Counted from the stretch's first letter, positions 31,526 to 46,696 are shown. The stretch: 64,000 nucleotides of DNA from Avena insularis (GCA_023614405.1 CM042688.1:442174028-442238027), one strand, 5' to 3'. The notes: generated by a model from the letters alone, not told the origin. A program made the numbers and translations.

Positions 31526-34219
31526 CCTTTTGCTAAACCAGATGGATCCACTAGAGTCATTGTATGTGTGTTCCTTTCCTAAACCACATCCAGAGTCATT
31601 GCATGTGTCTTGCTTTCCTAAACCACGACTAGAGTCATTGCATGTGTGTTCTTTTCCTAAACCACATGGATCCACCAGAGTCAATGCATGTGTGTTCCCT
31701 TCCTATACCAGAATGATCCACTAGAGTCATTGCATGTGTCTTCATTTCCTAAACCACATGGATCCACCAAAGTCATTACATGTCCGTTCTTTTCCTAAAC
31801 CACATGGATCCACCAGTGTCATTGCATGTCTCTTCTTTTCCTAAACCACATGGACCCACCAGTGTCATTGCATCTGTGTTCCTTTTCCAAACCACACGGA
31901 TCCACTAAAGTCATTACATGTGTGTTCCTTTCCTAAACCACATTGATCCACCAAAGTCATTGCACATGTGTTGTTTTCCTAAACCACATGGCTCCACAAG
32001 TCTGATTGCATGTGTGTTATTTTCCTAAACCACATGGATCCACCAGACTCATTACATGTGTGTTCCTTTCCTAAATCACAATGATCCTCTAGAGTCATTG
32101 ATGTGTGTTCCTTTCTAAAAAACATGGATCCACCAGAGTTATTTCATGTGTCTTCATTTCCTAAACCACATGGATCCACTGGAGTCGTTTCATGTGTGTT
32201 CCTTTCCTAAACCACGTGGATCCACCAGTGTCATTTCAAGTGTGTTCTTTTCCTGAACCACATGGATCCACCAGAGTCATTGCATGTGTGTTCCTTTCCT
32301 AAACTACCACCAGACTCATTGCATGTGTTTTCTTTTCCTAAACCACATGGATCCACCAGAGTTATTGCTTGTGAGTTCTTTTCCTAAACCACATGGATCC
32401 ACCAGAGTCATTGCATGTGTGACCCTTTCCTAAAACACATGGATCCACAAGAGTCATTGCATGTGTGTCCATTTCCTAATCCACATGGATCCACCAGATT
32501 CATTGCATGTGTGTTCCTTTCCTAAACCACCACTAGAGTCATTGCATGTGTGTTCTTTTCCTAAACCACATGGATCCACCATAGTCATTGCATGTGTGTT
32601 CTTTTCCTAAACCACATCTAGAGTCATTGCATGAGCCTTCATTTCGTAAACCACCACCAGAATCATTGCATGTGTGTTCTTTTCCTAAACCACATGGATC
32701 CACCATACTCATTTCATGTGTGTTCTTTTCCTAAACCACCACCGGAGTCATTGCCCGTGTCTTCATTTACTAAACCACCACTAGAGTCATTGAATGTGTG
32801 TTCCTTTCCTAAACCACATAGATCCACCAGAATCATTGCATGTGCGTTATTTTCCTAAACCACATGGATCCACCAGAGTCATTTCATGTGTGTTCTTTTC
32901 CTAAACCACCACCAGAGTCATTGTATGTGTCTTCTTTTCGAAAAACAACACTAGAGTCATTGCATGTGTGTTCCTTTCCTAAACCACATGGATCCACCAG
33001 ATTCATTGCATGTGTGTTCCTTTCATAAACCACATGGATCCACTAGAGTCATTGCATGTGCGTTCCTTTCCTAAACCACCACTAGAGTCATTGCATGTGT
33101 GTTCTTTTCCTAAACCACATGGATCCACCATAGTCATTGCATGTGTGTCCTTTTCCTAAACCACAGCTAGAGTCATTGCATGAGCCTTCATTTCGTAAAC
33201 CACCACTAGAATCATTGCATGTGTGTTCTTTTCCTTAACCACATGGATCCACCATACTCATTTCATGTGTGTTCTTTTCCTAAACCACCACCAGAGTCAT
33301 TCCTTGTGTCTTCATTTACTAAACCACCACTTGAGTCATTGAATGTGTGTTCCTTTCCTAAACCACATAGATCCACCAGAATCATTGCATGTGCGTTCTT
33401 TTCCTAAACCACATGGATCCACTAGAGTCATTTCATGTGTGTTCTTTTCCTAAACCACCACCAGAGTGATTGTATGAGTCTTCTTTTCCAAAACCACCAC
33501 TAGAGTCATTGCATGTGTGTTCCTTTCCTAAACCACTTGGATCCACCAGAGTCATTGCATGTGTGTTCCATTCATAAACCACATGGATCCAGTAGAGTCA
33601 TTGCATGTGTGTTCCTTTCCAAAACCACATTGATCCACCACTTTGATTGCACGTGTGTTCTTTCCTAAACTAGATGGATCCACTAGAGTCATTGCATGTG
33701 TGTTCCTTTCCTAAACCACACCCAGAGTCATTGCATGTGTCTTCCTTTCCTAAACCACCACTAGAGTCATTGCATGTGTGTTCTTTTCCTAAAACACATG
33801 GATCCACCAGAGTCATTTCATGTGTGTTCCTTTCCTAAACCACAATGATCCACTAGAGTCATTGCATGTGTCTTCGCTTCCTAAACCACATGGATCCACC
33901 AGAGTCATTACATGTGTGTTCTTTTCCTAAACCACATGGATCCACCAGTGTCATTGCATATGTGTTCTTTTCCTAAACCACATGGATCCACCAGAGTCAT
34001 TGCATGTGTGTTCCTTTCCTAAACCACATGGATCCACTAGAGTCATTGCATGTCTGTTCCTTTCATAATCCACATGGGTCCACCAGATTCATTGCATGTG
34101 TGTTCCTTTCCTAAACCACCACTAGTGTCATTGCATGTGTGTTCTTTTCCTAAACCACATGGATCCAACATAGTCATTGCATGTGTGTTCTTTTCTTAAA
34201 CAACATCCAGAGTCATTGC

Positions 34220-37200
34220 ATGTGTCTTCATTTCCTAAACCACCACCAGAATCATTGCATATGTGTTCTTTTCCTAAACCACTTGGATCCACCATACTCA
34301 TTTCATGTGTGTTCTTTTCCTAAACCACCACTAGAGTCATTGCATGTGTTTTATTTTCCTAAACCACCACTAGAGTCATTGCATGTGTGTTTCTTTCCTA
34401 AACCACATGGATCCACCAGAATCATTGCATGTGTGTTCTTTTCCTAAACTACATAGATCCACCAGAGTCATTTCATGTGTGTTCTTTTTCTAAACCACCA
34501 CCAGAGTCATTGCATGTTTCTTCTTTTCCTAAAACACCACAAGAGTCATTGCATGTGTGTTGCTTTCCTATACCACATGGGTCCACCAGAGTCATTGCAT
34601 GTGTGTTCCTTTCCTAAACCACATGGATTCACAAGAGTGATTGCATGTGTGTTCCTTTCATAAACCTCATGGATCCCCCAGAGTCATTACATGTGTGTTC
34701 GTTTCCTAAACTACATCGATCCACCACAGTCATTGCATGTGTGTTCTTTTCCCAAACAAGATGGATCCACTAGAGTCATTGCATGTGTGTTCCTTTCCTA
34801 AAGCACATCCAGAGTCATTGCATGTGTCTTCCTTTCCTAAACCACCACTAGAGTGATTGTATGTGTCTTCTTTTCCTAATCCACCAAAAGATTCATTACA
34901 TGTGTGTTCCTTTCGTAAACCACGTGGATCCACCAGTGTCATTTCAAGTGTGTTCTTTTCCTGAACCACATGGATCCTCCAGAGTCATTGCATGTGTGTT
35001 CCTTTCCTAAACTACCACCAGAATCATTGCATGTGTGTTCTTTTCCTAAACCACATGGATCCACGAGTGTTATTGCTTGTGAGTTCTTTTCCTAAACCAC
35101 ATGGATCCACCAGAGTCATTGCATGTGTGTTCCTTTCCTAAACCACATGGATCCACTAGAGTCATTGCATCTCTGTTCCTTTCATAATCCACATGGGTCC
35201 ACAAGAGTCATTGCATGTGTGTTCCTTTCCTAAACCACCACTAGTGTCATTGCATGTGTGTTCTTTTCCTAAACCACATGGATCCACCGTAGTCATTGCA
35301 TGTGTGTTCTTTTCTTAAACAACATCTAGAGTCATTGCATGTGTCTTCATTTCCTAAACCACCACCAGAATCATTGCATATGTGTTCTTTTCCTAAAACA
35401 CTTGGATCCACCATACTCATTATATGTGTGTTCTTTTCCTAAACCACCACCAGAGTCATTGCTTGTGTCTTCATTTACTAAACCAGCACTAGAGTCATTG
35501 AATGTGTGTTCCTTTCCTAAACCACATAGATCCACCAGAATCATTGCATGTGCGTTCTTTTCCTAAACCACATGGATCCACCAGAGTCATTTCATGTGTG
35601 TTCTTTTCCTAAACCACCACCAGAGTCATTGTATGTGTCTTCTTTTCCAAAACCACCACTAGAGTCATTGCATGTGTGTTCCTTTCCTAAACCACATGGA
35701 TCCACCAGAGTCATTGCATGTGTGTTCCTTTCATAAACCACATGGATCCACTAGAGTCATTGCATGTGCGTTCCTTTCCTAAACCACCACTAGAGTCATT
35801 GCATGTGTGTTCTTTTCCTAAACCACATGGATCCACCATAGTCATTGCATGTGTGTCCTTTTCCTCAACCACATCTAGAGTCATTGCATGAGCCTTCATT
35901 TCATAAACCACCAACAGAATCATTGCATGTGTGTTCTTTTCCTAAACCACATGGATCCACCATACTCATTTCATGTGTGTTCTTTTCCTAAACCACCACT
36001 AGAGTCATTCCTTGTGTCTTCATTTACTAAACCACCACTAGAGTCATTGAATGTGTGTTCCTTTCCTAAACCACATAGATCCACCAGAATCATTGCATGT
36101 GCGTTCTTTTCCTAAACCACATGGATCCACCATAGTCATTTCAAGTGTGTTCTTTTCCTAAACCACCACCAGAGTGATTGTATGTGTCTTCTTTTCAAAA
36201 AACCACCACTAGAGTCATTGCATGTGTGTTCCTTTCCTAAACCACTTGGATCCACCAGAGTCATTTCATGTGTGTTCCTTTCATAAACCACATGGATCCA
36301 CTAGAGTCATTGCATGTGTGTTCCTTTCCTAAACCACATTGATCCACCACTATGATTGCATGTGTGTTCTTTCCTAAACTAGATGGATCCACTAGAGTCA
36401 TTGCATGTGTGTTCCTTTCCTAAACCACATCCAGAGTCATTGCATGTGTCTTCCTTTCCTAAACCACCACTAGAGTCACTGCATGTGTGTTCTTTTCCTA
36501 AAACACATGGATCCACCAGAGTCATTGCATGTGTCTTCATTTCCTAAACCACCACCAGAATCATTGCATATGTGTTCTTTTGCTAAACCACTTGGATCCA
36601 CCATACTCATTTCATGTGTGTTCTTTTCCTAAACCACCACTAGAGTCATTGCATGTGTTTTATTTTCCTAAACCACCACTAGAGTCATTGCATCTGTGTT
36701 CCTTTCCTAAACCACATGGATCCACCAGAATCATTGTATGTGTGTTCTTTTCCTAAAATACATAGATCCACCAGAGTCATTTGATGTGTGTTCTTTTCCT
36801 AAACCACCACCAGAGTCATTGCATGTTTCTTCTTTTCCTAAAACACCACTAGAGTCATTGCATGTGTGTTGCTTTCCTATACCACATGGGTCCACCAGAG
36901 TCATTGCATGTGTGTTCCTTTCCTAAACCACATGGATCCACAAAAGTGATTGCATGTGTCTTCCTTTCCTAAACCACCATCAGAGGCATTGCATGTGTGT
37001 TCCTTTCCTAAACCACATGGATCCACTAGATTCATTGCATGTGTGTTCCTTTCATAAACCTCATGGATCCCCCAGAGTCATTGCATGTGTGTTCGTTTCC
37101 TAAACTACATCGATCCACCACAGTCATTGCATGTGTGTTCTTTTCCCAAACAAGATGGATCCACTAGAGTCATTGCATGTGTGTTCCTTTCCTAAAGCAC

Positions 37201-40200
37201 ATCCAGAGTCATTGCATGTGTCTTCCTTTCCTAAACCACCACTAGAGTCATTGCATGTGTCTTCTTTTCCTAATCCACCAAAAGAGTCATTACATGTGTG
37301 TTCCTTTCCTAAACCACGTGGATCCACCAGTGTCATTTCAAGTGTGTTCTTTTCCTGAACCACATGGATCCACCAGAGTCATTGCATGTGTGTTCCTTTC
37401 CTAAACTACCACCAGACTCATTGCATGTGTGTTCTTTTCCTAAACCACATGGATCCACCAGTGTTATTGCTTGTGAGTTCTTTTCCTAAACCACATGGAT
37501 CCACCAGAGTCATTGCATGTGTGATCCTTTCCTAAAACACATGGATCCACAAGAGTCATTGCATGTGTGTCCATTTCCTAATCCACATGGATCCACCAGA
37601 GTCATTGCATGTGTGTTCCTTTCATAAACCACCACTAGAGTCATTGCATGTGTGTTCTTTTCCTAAACCACATGGATCCACCATAGTCATTGCATGTGTG
37701 TTATTTTCCTAAACCACATCTAGAGTCATTGCATGAGTCTTCATTTCGTAAACCACCACCAGAATCATTGCATGTGTGTTCTTTTCCTAAACCACATGGA
37801 TCCACCATACTCATTTCATGTGTGTTCTTTTCCTAAACCACCACCAGAGTCACTTTCTGTGTCTTCATTTACTAAACCACCACTAGAGTCATTGAATGTG
37901 TGTTCCTTTCCTAAACCACATAGATCCACCAGAATCATTGCATGTGCGTTCTTTTCCTAAACCACATGGATCCACCAGAGTCATTCCATGTGTGTTCTTT
38001 TCCTAAACCACCACCAGAGTCATTGTATGTGTCTTCTTTTCCAAAACCACCACTAGAGTCATTGCATGTGTGTTCCTTTCTTAAACCACATGGATCCACC
38101 AGAGTCATTGCATGTGTGTTCCTTTCATAAACCACATGGATCCACTAGAGTCATTGCATGTGCGTTCCTTTCCTAAACCACCACTAGAGTCATTGCATGT
38201 GTGTTCTTTTCCTAAACCACATGGATCCACCATAGTCATTGCATGTGTGTCCTTTTCCTCAACCACATCTAGAGTCATTGCATGAGCCTTCATTTCATAA
38301 ACCACCAACAGAATCATTGCATGTGTGTTCTTTTCCTAAACCACATGGATCCACCATACTCATTTCATGTGTGTTCTTTTCCTAAACCACCACTAGAGTC
38401 ATTCCTTGTGTCTTCATTTACTAAACCACCACTAGAGTCATTGAATGTGTGTTCCTTTCCTAAACCACATAGATCCACCAGAATCATTGCATGTGCGTTC
38501 TTTTCCTAAACCACATGGATCCACCATAGTCATTTCAAGTGTGTTCTTTTCCTAAACCACCACCAGAGTGATTGTATGTGTCTTCTTTTCAAAAAACCAC
38601 CACTAGAGTCATTGCATGTGTGTTCCTTTCCTAAACCACTTGGATCCACCAGAGTCATTGCATGTGTGTTCCTTTCATAAACCACATGGATCCACTAGAG
38701 TCATTGCATGTGTGTTCCTTTCCTAAACCACATTGATCCACCACTATGATTGCATGTGTGTTCTTTCCTAAACTAGATGGATCCACTAGAGTCATTGCAT
38801 GTGTGTTCCTTTCCTAAACCACATCCAGAGTCATTGCATGTGTCTTCCTTTCCTAAACCACCACTAGAGTCACTGCATGTGTGTTCTTTTCCTAAAACAC
38901 ATGGATCCACCAGAGTAATTTCATGTGTGTTCCTTTCCTAAACCACAATGATCCACTAGAGTCATTGCATGTATCTTCGTTTCCTAAACCACATGGATCC
39001 ACCAGAGTCATTACATGTGTGTTCTTTTAGTAAACCACATGGATCCACCAGTGTCATTGCATATGTGTTCTTTTCCTAAACCACATGGATCCACCAGAGT
39101 CATTGCATGTGTGTTCCTTTCCTAAACCACATGGATCCACTAGAGTCATTGCATGTCTGTTCGTTTCATAATCCACATGGGTCCACCAGAGTCATTGCAT
39201 GTGTGTTCCTTTCCTAAACCACCACTAGTGTCATTGCATGTGTGTTCTTTTCCTAAACCACATGGATCCACCATAGTCATTGCATGTGTGTTCTTTTCTT
39301 AAACAACATCCAGAGTCATTGCATGTGTCTTCATTTCCTAAACCACCACCAGAATCATTCCATATGTGTTCTTTCCCTAAACCACTTGGATCCACCATAC
39401 TCATTTCATGTGTGTTCTTTTCCTAAACCACCACTAGAGTCATTGCATGTGTTTTATTTTCCTAAACCACCACTAGAGTCATTGCATGTGTGTTCCTTTT
39501 CGAAACCACATGGATCCACTAGAATCAATGCATGTGTGTTCTTTTACTAAACTACATAGATCCACCAGAGTCATTTGATGTCTGTTCTTTTCCTAAACCA
39601 CCACCAGAGTCATTGCATGTTTATTCTTTTCCTAAAGCACCACTAGAGTCATTGCATGTGTGTTGCTTTCCTATACCACATGGGTCTACCAGAGTCATTG
39701 CATGTGTGTTCCTTTCCTAAACCACATGGATCCACAAGAGTGATTGCATGTGTCTTCCTTTCCTAAACCACCATCAGAGGCATTGCATGTGTGTTCCTTT
39801 CCTAAACCACATGGATCCACTAGATTCATTGCATGTGTGTTCCTTTCATAAACCTCATGGATCCCCCAGAGTCATTGCATGTGTGTTCGTTTCCTAAACT
39901 ACATCGATCCACCATAGTCATTGCATGTGTGTTCTTTTCCCAAGCAAGATGGATCCACTAGAGTCATTGCATGTGTGTTCCTTTCCTAAACCACATCGAG
40001 AGTCATTGCATGTGTCTTACTTTCCTAAACCACCACTAGAGTCATTGCATGTGTGTTCTTTTTGTAAACCACATGGATCCACTAGAGTCATTTCATGTGT
40101 GTTCCTTTCCTATACCACAATGATCCACTAGGGTCATTGCATGTGTCTTCATTTCCTAAACCACATGGATCCACCATAGTCATTACATGTCTGTTCTTTT

Positions 40201-41927
40201 CCTAAACCACATGGATCCACAAGTGTCATTGCATGTCTCTTCTTCTCCTAAACTACATGGATCCACCAGTGTCATTGCATGTGTGTTCCTTTTCTAAACC
40301 ACATGGATCCACTAAAGTCATTGCATGTGTGTTCCTTTCCTAAACCACATTCATCCACCAAAGTCATTGCACATGTGTTGTTTTCCTAAACCACATGGTT
40401 CCACAAGTGTCATTGCATGTGTGTTATTTTCCTAAACAACATGGATCCACCAGACTCATTACATGTGTGTTCCTTTCCTAAACCACAATGATCCACTAGA
40501 GTCATTGCATGTGTGTTCCTTTCTAAAAAACATGGATCCACCAGAGTCATTTTATGTGTGTTCCTTTCCTAAATCACAATTATCCAGTAGCATCATCGCA
40601 TGTGTCTTCATTTCCTAAACCACATGGATCCACCAAAGTCATTTCATGTGTGTTATTTTCCTAAACCACCACCAGAGTCATTGCATGTGTCTTCTTTTCC
40701 TAAACCACCACTAGAGTCATTACATGTGTGTTCCTTTCCTAAACCACATGGATCCACCAGTGTCATTTCAAATGTGTTCTTTTCCTAAACCACATGGATC
40801 CACCAGTGTGATTGCATGTGTCTTCCTTTCCTAAACCACCATCAGAGTGATTGCATGTGTGTTCCTTTCCTAAACCATATGGATCCACTAGATTCATTGC
40901 ATGTGTGTTCCTTTCCTAAACCTCATGGATCCCCCAGAGTTATTACATGTGTGTTCGTTTCCTAAACTACATCGATCCACCACAGTCATTGCATGTGTGT
41001 TCTTTTCCCAAACCAGAAGGATCCACTAGAGTCATTGCAGGTGTGTTCCTTTCCTAAACCACATCCAGATTCATTGCATGTGTCTTCCTTTCCTAAACCA
41101 CCACTAGAGTCATTGCATGTGTGTTCTTTTCCTAAAACACATGGATCCACCAGAATCATTTCATGTGTGTTCCTTTCCTAAACCACATAGATCCACCAGA
41201 GTCATTATATGTGTGTTCATTTCCTAAACCACATGGATCCACCAGTGTCATTGCATATGTGTTCATTTCCTAAACCACATGGATCCAACAGAGTCATTGC
41301 ATGTGTGTTCCTTTCCTAACCCACATGGATCCACCAGAGTCATTGTGTGTATGTTCCTTTCATAATCCACATGGATCCACCAGAGTCATTGTATGTGTGT
41401 TCCTTTCCTAAACCACCACTAGTGTCATTGCATGTCTGTTCTTTTCCTAAACCACATGGATCCACCATAGTCATCGCATGTGTGTTCTTTTCGTAAACAA
41501 CATCTAGATCATTGCATGTGTCTTCATTTCCTAAACCACCACCAGAATCATTGCATGTGTGTTCTTTTCCCAAACCACTTGGATCCACCATACTCATTTC
41601 ATGTGTGTTCTTTTCCTAAACCACCACCAGAGTCATTGCATGTGATTTATTTTCATAAACCACCACTAGAGTCATTGCATGTGTGTTCCTTTCCTAAACC
41701 ACATGGATCCACCAGAATCATTGCAAGTGTGTTCTTTTCCTAAACTACATAGATCCACCAGAGTCATTTCATGTGTGTTCTTTTCCTAAACCACCACCAG
41801 AGTCATTGCATGTTTCTTCTTTTCCTAAACCACCACTAGAGTCATTGCATGTGTGTTGCTTTCCTATACCACATGGGTCCACCAGAGTCATTGCATGTGT
41901 GTTCCTTTCCTAAACCACATGGATCCA
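34220..41927 (+). repeat. Higher-order repeat of about 2.2-2.8 kb
   Basis: The landmark variant TATACCACATGGGTC occurs at about 34569, 36878, 39672 and 41865, i.e. spacings of 2309, 2794 and 2193 bp. The region 34730-36300 is also repeated 2,394 bp downstream; the extra 85 bp equals one 39-bp plus one 46-bp unit present only in the later copy. Landmarks continue beyond the inserted element at 55286 and 60454. Confidence 0.8.
41923..41927 (+). other. Target-site duplication, left (ATCCA)
   Basis: ATCCA ends the satellite before TGTAAGG and recurs at 53105-53109 after ...TGTGACA. It derives from the unit's ATGGATCCACAAG linker. Confidence 0.92.
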
Positions 41928-44900
41928 TGTAAGGTGCCTAACCTTTAATAAGATTGAGCCCCCTGTGTTTACAATGCTAGTCCCTGGATCAATAGCTAGC
42001 ATCCACAGTTTAGATGTAATATCAAGAAACAAAGGTCATAATACAACTTTATAACCAGGAATAAAATAATTTATTACATCAAACATAGCTCATTGGCTAT
42101 TTACATTACATTGCAGCGGAATAACTATAGTCATGGGTCCTTCAGCTTCAAAGTGCCACAGGCAGATGTTGGTTGTAGACTTTGTAATCCTAATCAATCA
42201 ATCTTCACTAAAATCAATCAAACCTGCAACATTACAAGTTATAGCCACAAAAGTCAATACATTTGAATTGTATTGGCAAGTGATACTTTGGTAGTATAGT
42301 GGAGGCTATCAACTATATGCATTTGGCTAAGTGGAGTTGAGGCTTGCATTGCTCAAAAAAGATTTTTCCCTAACATTTTGAAAACACTAAGTTTTTGTTT
42401 GGCAAAAACTTTCCCAACGCATCTACCAATCAAAGACTGAAGATCCTTTCCAAGGCATCTACCAATCAATGACTGAAGTGCTTGGCAAAACCATTTTTCC
42501 TCAATCAAAGATTTCAAGATCCTTGTCCCAAGCCATCTCTCCATCAAAGATTGAAGAATTCACACAATCCCTTGTTCACCCACAAGTTTTAATTTAGAAA
42601 TTGGAATGATGAGATTCTTGATTGCTTCCATGTCTTGATGCTCAAATTGTCCTTTTCCAGGGACATGGCTAAGTACTTAGATTTTTCACTCTGCAGAGGT
42701 GGTGCACTTTCCCTACAAGACTTGGTTTCCCAAGACAAGATCCTTCAGAAGCTTTTCCTTAGACCATCATGTACGCGTTCCAACCTATCAAACACTACCA
42801 CCAACTGTCCATATGGCTAAGTTCTTGCAACCTATATGATCATGGCAGAGCCCATATTGCCAAGTGGTTGCACTTGAAGCTTCTCAACATTTGACATCTC
42901 AAATCTCTTTGTTTCCTGGGTGGCCATCCACAAGTGAGATACACCAAGGTAAACCATAAACATGGGCCTTGTGAACCACTCAACCAAAAACCACCAAGCA
43001 AGTCCCATTCCACCCAGGCGATTCATTAACTTAGTTGTTTTATTAAACAAAACATAAGTCCTCAGACTTAGAGATTTTTTTTATAGTGTGAATATATATT
43101 CCACCCTTGTTTTCTATAAGCTAGGCTAAGCTTGATAGTAATAGGATTCTTAACTTAGGAAGATTTCCACTAAGGTTTCATCTACTAGGTGCTACTATAG
43201 CAAAGTCTATACCTAGCAAAACAAAATCCATGCAAATTTTACTTAGAAAAAGCACTAATGCATAGTGAAAATAATGGGACAAAAGATATGAAGCATCACT
43301 TGCCTTTTTGGTAGAGGGTATAAGTTCACTCCTTGTCCTTGCAACAATCACACTCTTCAAGTCACTACAATTCAATCAAGCAAGGCACAAACTCAATCTA
43401 CCAATCAAGCAAACACAAATTCAATTTACATTCCAAACTAAAGTCAAACAAACAATTTTTCACACACAAAGTAATGGGATCTAAGTCATGCATAAGCATG
43501 CAAAGGTTGGTTCTATTGTAAGGATGGTCTCCACTAGACTTCTAAACTTTGTAAGTTCCAATTTGGTCATTTACCAAAATGGCAAAGTCATTTGCAAAGA
43601 GGGTCTCTATTAGATTCCTAAACTTTGTAAGATCCAAAATGGTCATTTACCAAAGTGGCAAAGTTATTAGCAAGAGGGTTTCACTTCAAAACCATTTTAA
43701 AAAACCACATTTCTATTTGACTAGAAATGGTTTTAAATCAAAGAATCATTATTTTGTTTCACCAAATGAGTTGCTATTGCAAAACTTGGTGTTTTGGGTC
43801 AGTAGGTTTGGTCCAAACCATTTTCTAAATGTTTTCTTTACAAAAACATTTTCGTAAACAAAACAATAGTTTTGTTTGGCTAGAAATGGACTAAACTAAT
43901 TAATCCATTCTAAACCTTTACAAAAATCATTTTCCAAGACATAGGTTGGTTCCTAGGGTCAGTAAGGTCACAACAAACCATTTTGCAAAGGTTTTAACCT
44001 TAAATTCATTTTTAAACAATTTTTCTAACCTAAACAAGCAATCAAAAGAATCTGCAAAAACAAGCAAACTAAAAGATACTATTTGTTAAACTAAAGGCAG
44101 GGTTGGCTAGGTCTTGTTCTCCTGAATCCAACGACATAAAATTTGTAATTTTTGGACGTGTGGATCCAAAGATACAAGGGTTTGAAGTTTGCAAATACTT
44201 CTGTTTTCAAATCTGTTTTTAAAAACAGTGACACGCGGCGTGATTTCATTGGACGGTACCTCTTCGCGCGGATCGCACAGCTGCAGCCGTTGGATCTAAA
44301 TGAGATCGTGCGGTGCAGAGACCTTACTTACCCCTTCTTCGCTTACGTTTCTATCGCAGATCCGTTAGATCACGATCCTCGGTTGCTAGCGCTGACCACA
44401 GATGGCGGCTGCGTGGCTACCGGCGGCGGAGCTGTCGGTCGACGACGGTGCTGATGCTACAGGAGGGGAGGGAGAAAGAGGAGATGCTCACCGGGCTCAG
44501 GGGGTCACGGCGATGCTCGGGGAGGTGTTGGTCGGGCGAGGCGCGCTCTGGTCTTGGCAGGATTTCTCGCCGGAGTGGAGGACGGCGTCGGGTGAGTCAG
44601 GTGGTCATCGTGGGCAGTGTTGTGATTCACCCCAAGGCATAACAAGGACGCTGTTAGATGCGCAGGACCAAGGCAAGGTTGAGTGCGTGAAGGATAGGGC
44701 TCGGGGTGGTCGGCTCTTACCAGGAAAAACTTGACGGAGACGAGGCAGACGGCGGCGGCGAGTCGTGGTCGACGAAGGCGAGCTTCCAGAGTGCGCGGGA
44801 GCTATCTGAGGTTATGGGCAGATGCGCAAGATGCTGGAGAGCATGCTCGCGTGCAGAGGTAGGCGAGAGGGGGCATGTGCTGGCCGGAATCGGCGAAGAG

Positions 44901-46679
44901 GGTCGTCGGAGCAGCAGCGGTACAGAGAGAAATTGGGGCGGCCTGGAGGCAGAGGGGAGGCGGTGTCTGGGGGAAATGGGAGAGAGGTCACTGGCGTTTA
45001 AAAGGGCGTGGTCACGGCGAGGTTTAAGGCACGGCGTTACTGCGAATTGATCGCGGCTTGAATGGCAGCAACGGCAGCGAGGAGAGGGCATGGTCATCGC
45101 GGGGGTTGAAGACGATGAGCTGGCTGTGTGGGGTCGTCTCGTCAGCGAAAGAGGGAAAGGAGAAGTGGGTCCCGACTGTCATTGACTGCGTGGGTTCTGT
45201 CCGCGGTAAAGAAAAACGGTTCGCTCGGGTGGGGTCGGTTGGTCAGCGGGAAAAGAAACAAGGGGAGGGTCCACTGGTCATACTCTTTGCGGGTTTGTTT
45301 CACGGTGAATAAAAACGGTTCGGGGAAGAGGGTGAAATGACGAACAGTGATGTGGGCCTACCTGACAGAGAGGGGGAGAGTGTGGGGTTTGGGGCCACCT
45401 GTCAGCTTCTGTGTGGGTGCGGTTTTAAGTGAGAAATGTCTCGTGGAGGGGGAGAAAGACTGGGCTGGACTGGGCCTTAGTGGGTTCTTTGGGTCAATGT
45501 CCTTTTTCCTATTTTTTTTTTCTGTCTGTTTTCTTTTTCCATTTCTAAATCTATTTCTGTTTTGAATTTCAATCAATTATTCAAGCAAACAAACAAGGTT
45601 CAAACAATTTAAACAATCACTCAACTTTGTACTTTGAATTTGGTTCTGTTTATCAACATAATCCAAATTCCAAAATAATTTAATATTTTTATTTATTTTA
45701 GGATCCATTTAATAATTAAATAAAATGGATCTTTAGTTATTTAATAAAATAGGGTTTGATTTATTTAACAAAATTTCCATTTGAAATCCAAATACTTTCA
45801 AAACCAAACCAGTAGGTTTTATTTGAAAATAGGGATATTTGGAAATCTTGTATTAACAAAATAACCTTTTATTTTAGGTTCCATTAATAATTAAATAAAT
45901 GGACCTTAGTTAATAATCCATATAGGATTTGTTTATTTAAAAACTTTATTTTGAAATCCAAAATAAAACCAAAACACTTTAGTAGGTTTTATTTTGAGAA
46001 ATCAAAATACTTGGAAAACTTATTTAAAATAAGTTTTAGTGTTTATTTAAAATGGGAAAAGCCTTTACTTAAATAAAATTGGATATTTAAATCCTTATTA
46101 TTTTATTTAAATAAATCCTTTACTCATTTTATCAAAACAAAATATTTTATTATAAAAGCTTGGCCAAAATTAATTTGGCTTTATTAAATGTTTATCTTTT
46201 TAATCCCTTTAGGATTATTTGTTCACCAATTGGTATGGATTTTAGATGAGGGCTTTATTAGCTTTGGAAATTCAATTTCCTTATCTTATTATATTCATAA
46301 GATTTTATTTATGGTTCCAATTTGAGTGAAACCAACTTCTAGGGTCTTTCTTGATCCTTTGTGAACATTTGCTGATCCATTTTGGTATGGATCAAATCCA
46401 TGGATTTGGAGATAACTTGGAAATGGTTTTTATTCCATCAGGGTTTAGGGTTTTGGATTTATTTTCCAAGTGTTCAAATGTCCAGATACATTCATTGAGG
46501 AATGCGTTTCTCTTGATTTGGATTTGTTGAACTCAAACTTTAATCAAAGTTTGTTCAGGATGGGATTTTAAGTTTCCTTTTAGAAACAAAAGTTTCTTTT
46601 CACCCTGATTTTCAACAAAAAATTATTTTGTTTATTTATTTTTCACATTACAAGATTTGGAAAATCTTGGGATGTGACA
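41928..46679 (-). repeat. 3' LTR (element orientation) of the giant-LTR element, 4,752 bp
   Basis: On the plus strand it runs TGTAAGG...GGGATGTGACA. It contains AT-rich ends, a GC-rich segment (about 44230-45480), a 76-bp tandem duplication (43526-43678) and a 176-bp diverged duplication in the AT-rich part (starts 45701 and 45877). ORFs in the GC-rich segment overlap in several frames and have no domain, so none is called as a gene. Confidence 0.92.
44996..45004 (-). promoter_or_regulatory. Possible core promoter in the giant LTR
   Basis: The minus strand reads GCCCTTTTAAACGCC followed by a C/T-rich leader (CCTCTCTCCCATTTCCCCC), resembling a TATA-like box and 5' leader. It is duplicated in the other LTR at about 51439-51447, the copy that would drive the element. 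This is inferred from layout only. Confidence 0.35.
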
Positions 46680-46696
46680 GGATACCACCCTTAAAA
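46680..46696 (-). other. Polypurine tract of the giant-LTR element
   Basis: The minus strand reads TATTTTAAGGGTGGTATCC into the LTR start TGTCACATCCC. A second copy of the TTTTAAGGGTGGTA core lies at about 46766-46782, so the PPT region is duplicated. Confidence 0.6.

Larger units (their letters stand above)
27218..41927 (+). repeat. Satellite array block II, middle part
   Basis: This is the longest uninterrupted stretch (14.7 kb) of the 46/39-bp satellite. Beyond the simple units it shows a recurrent composite of 46, 39 (CACCAG), 39 (CACTAG) and 46 bp. Higher-order copies lie at about 2.2-2.8 kb spacing in its right half. All ORFs are satellite translations on either strand and are not genes. 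Confidence 0.95.

Noticed and set aside
27218..41927. CRISPR-like array of short direct repeats
   Set aside because: Units are contiguous and related throughout, with no unique spacers, and the context is a plant genome with LTR retrotransposons.
44152..45312. ORFs in the GC-rich segment of the giant LTR (for example 44152-44454, 50607-51185)
   Set aside because: The two LTR copies read differently because of small indels, and the frames run against the element's own direction.
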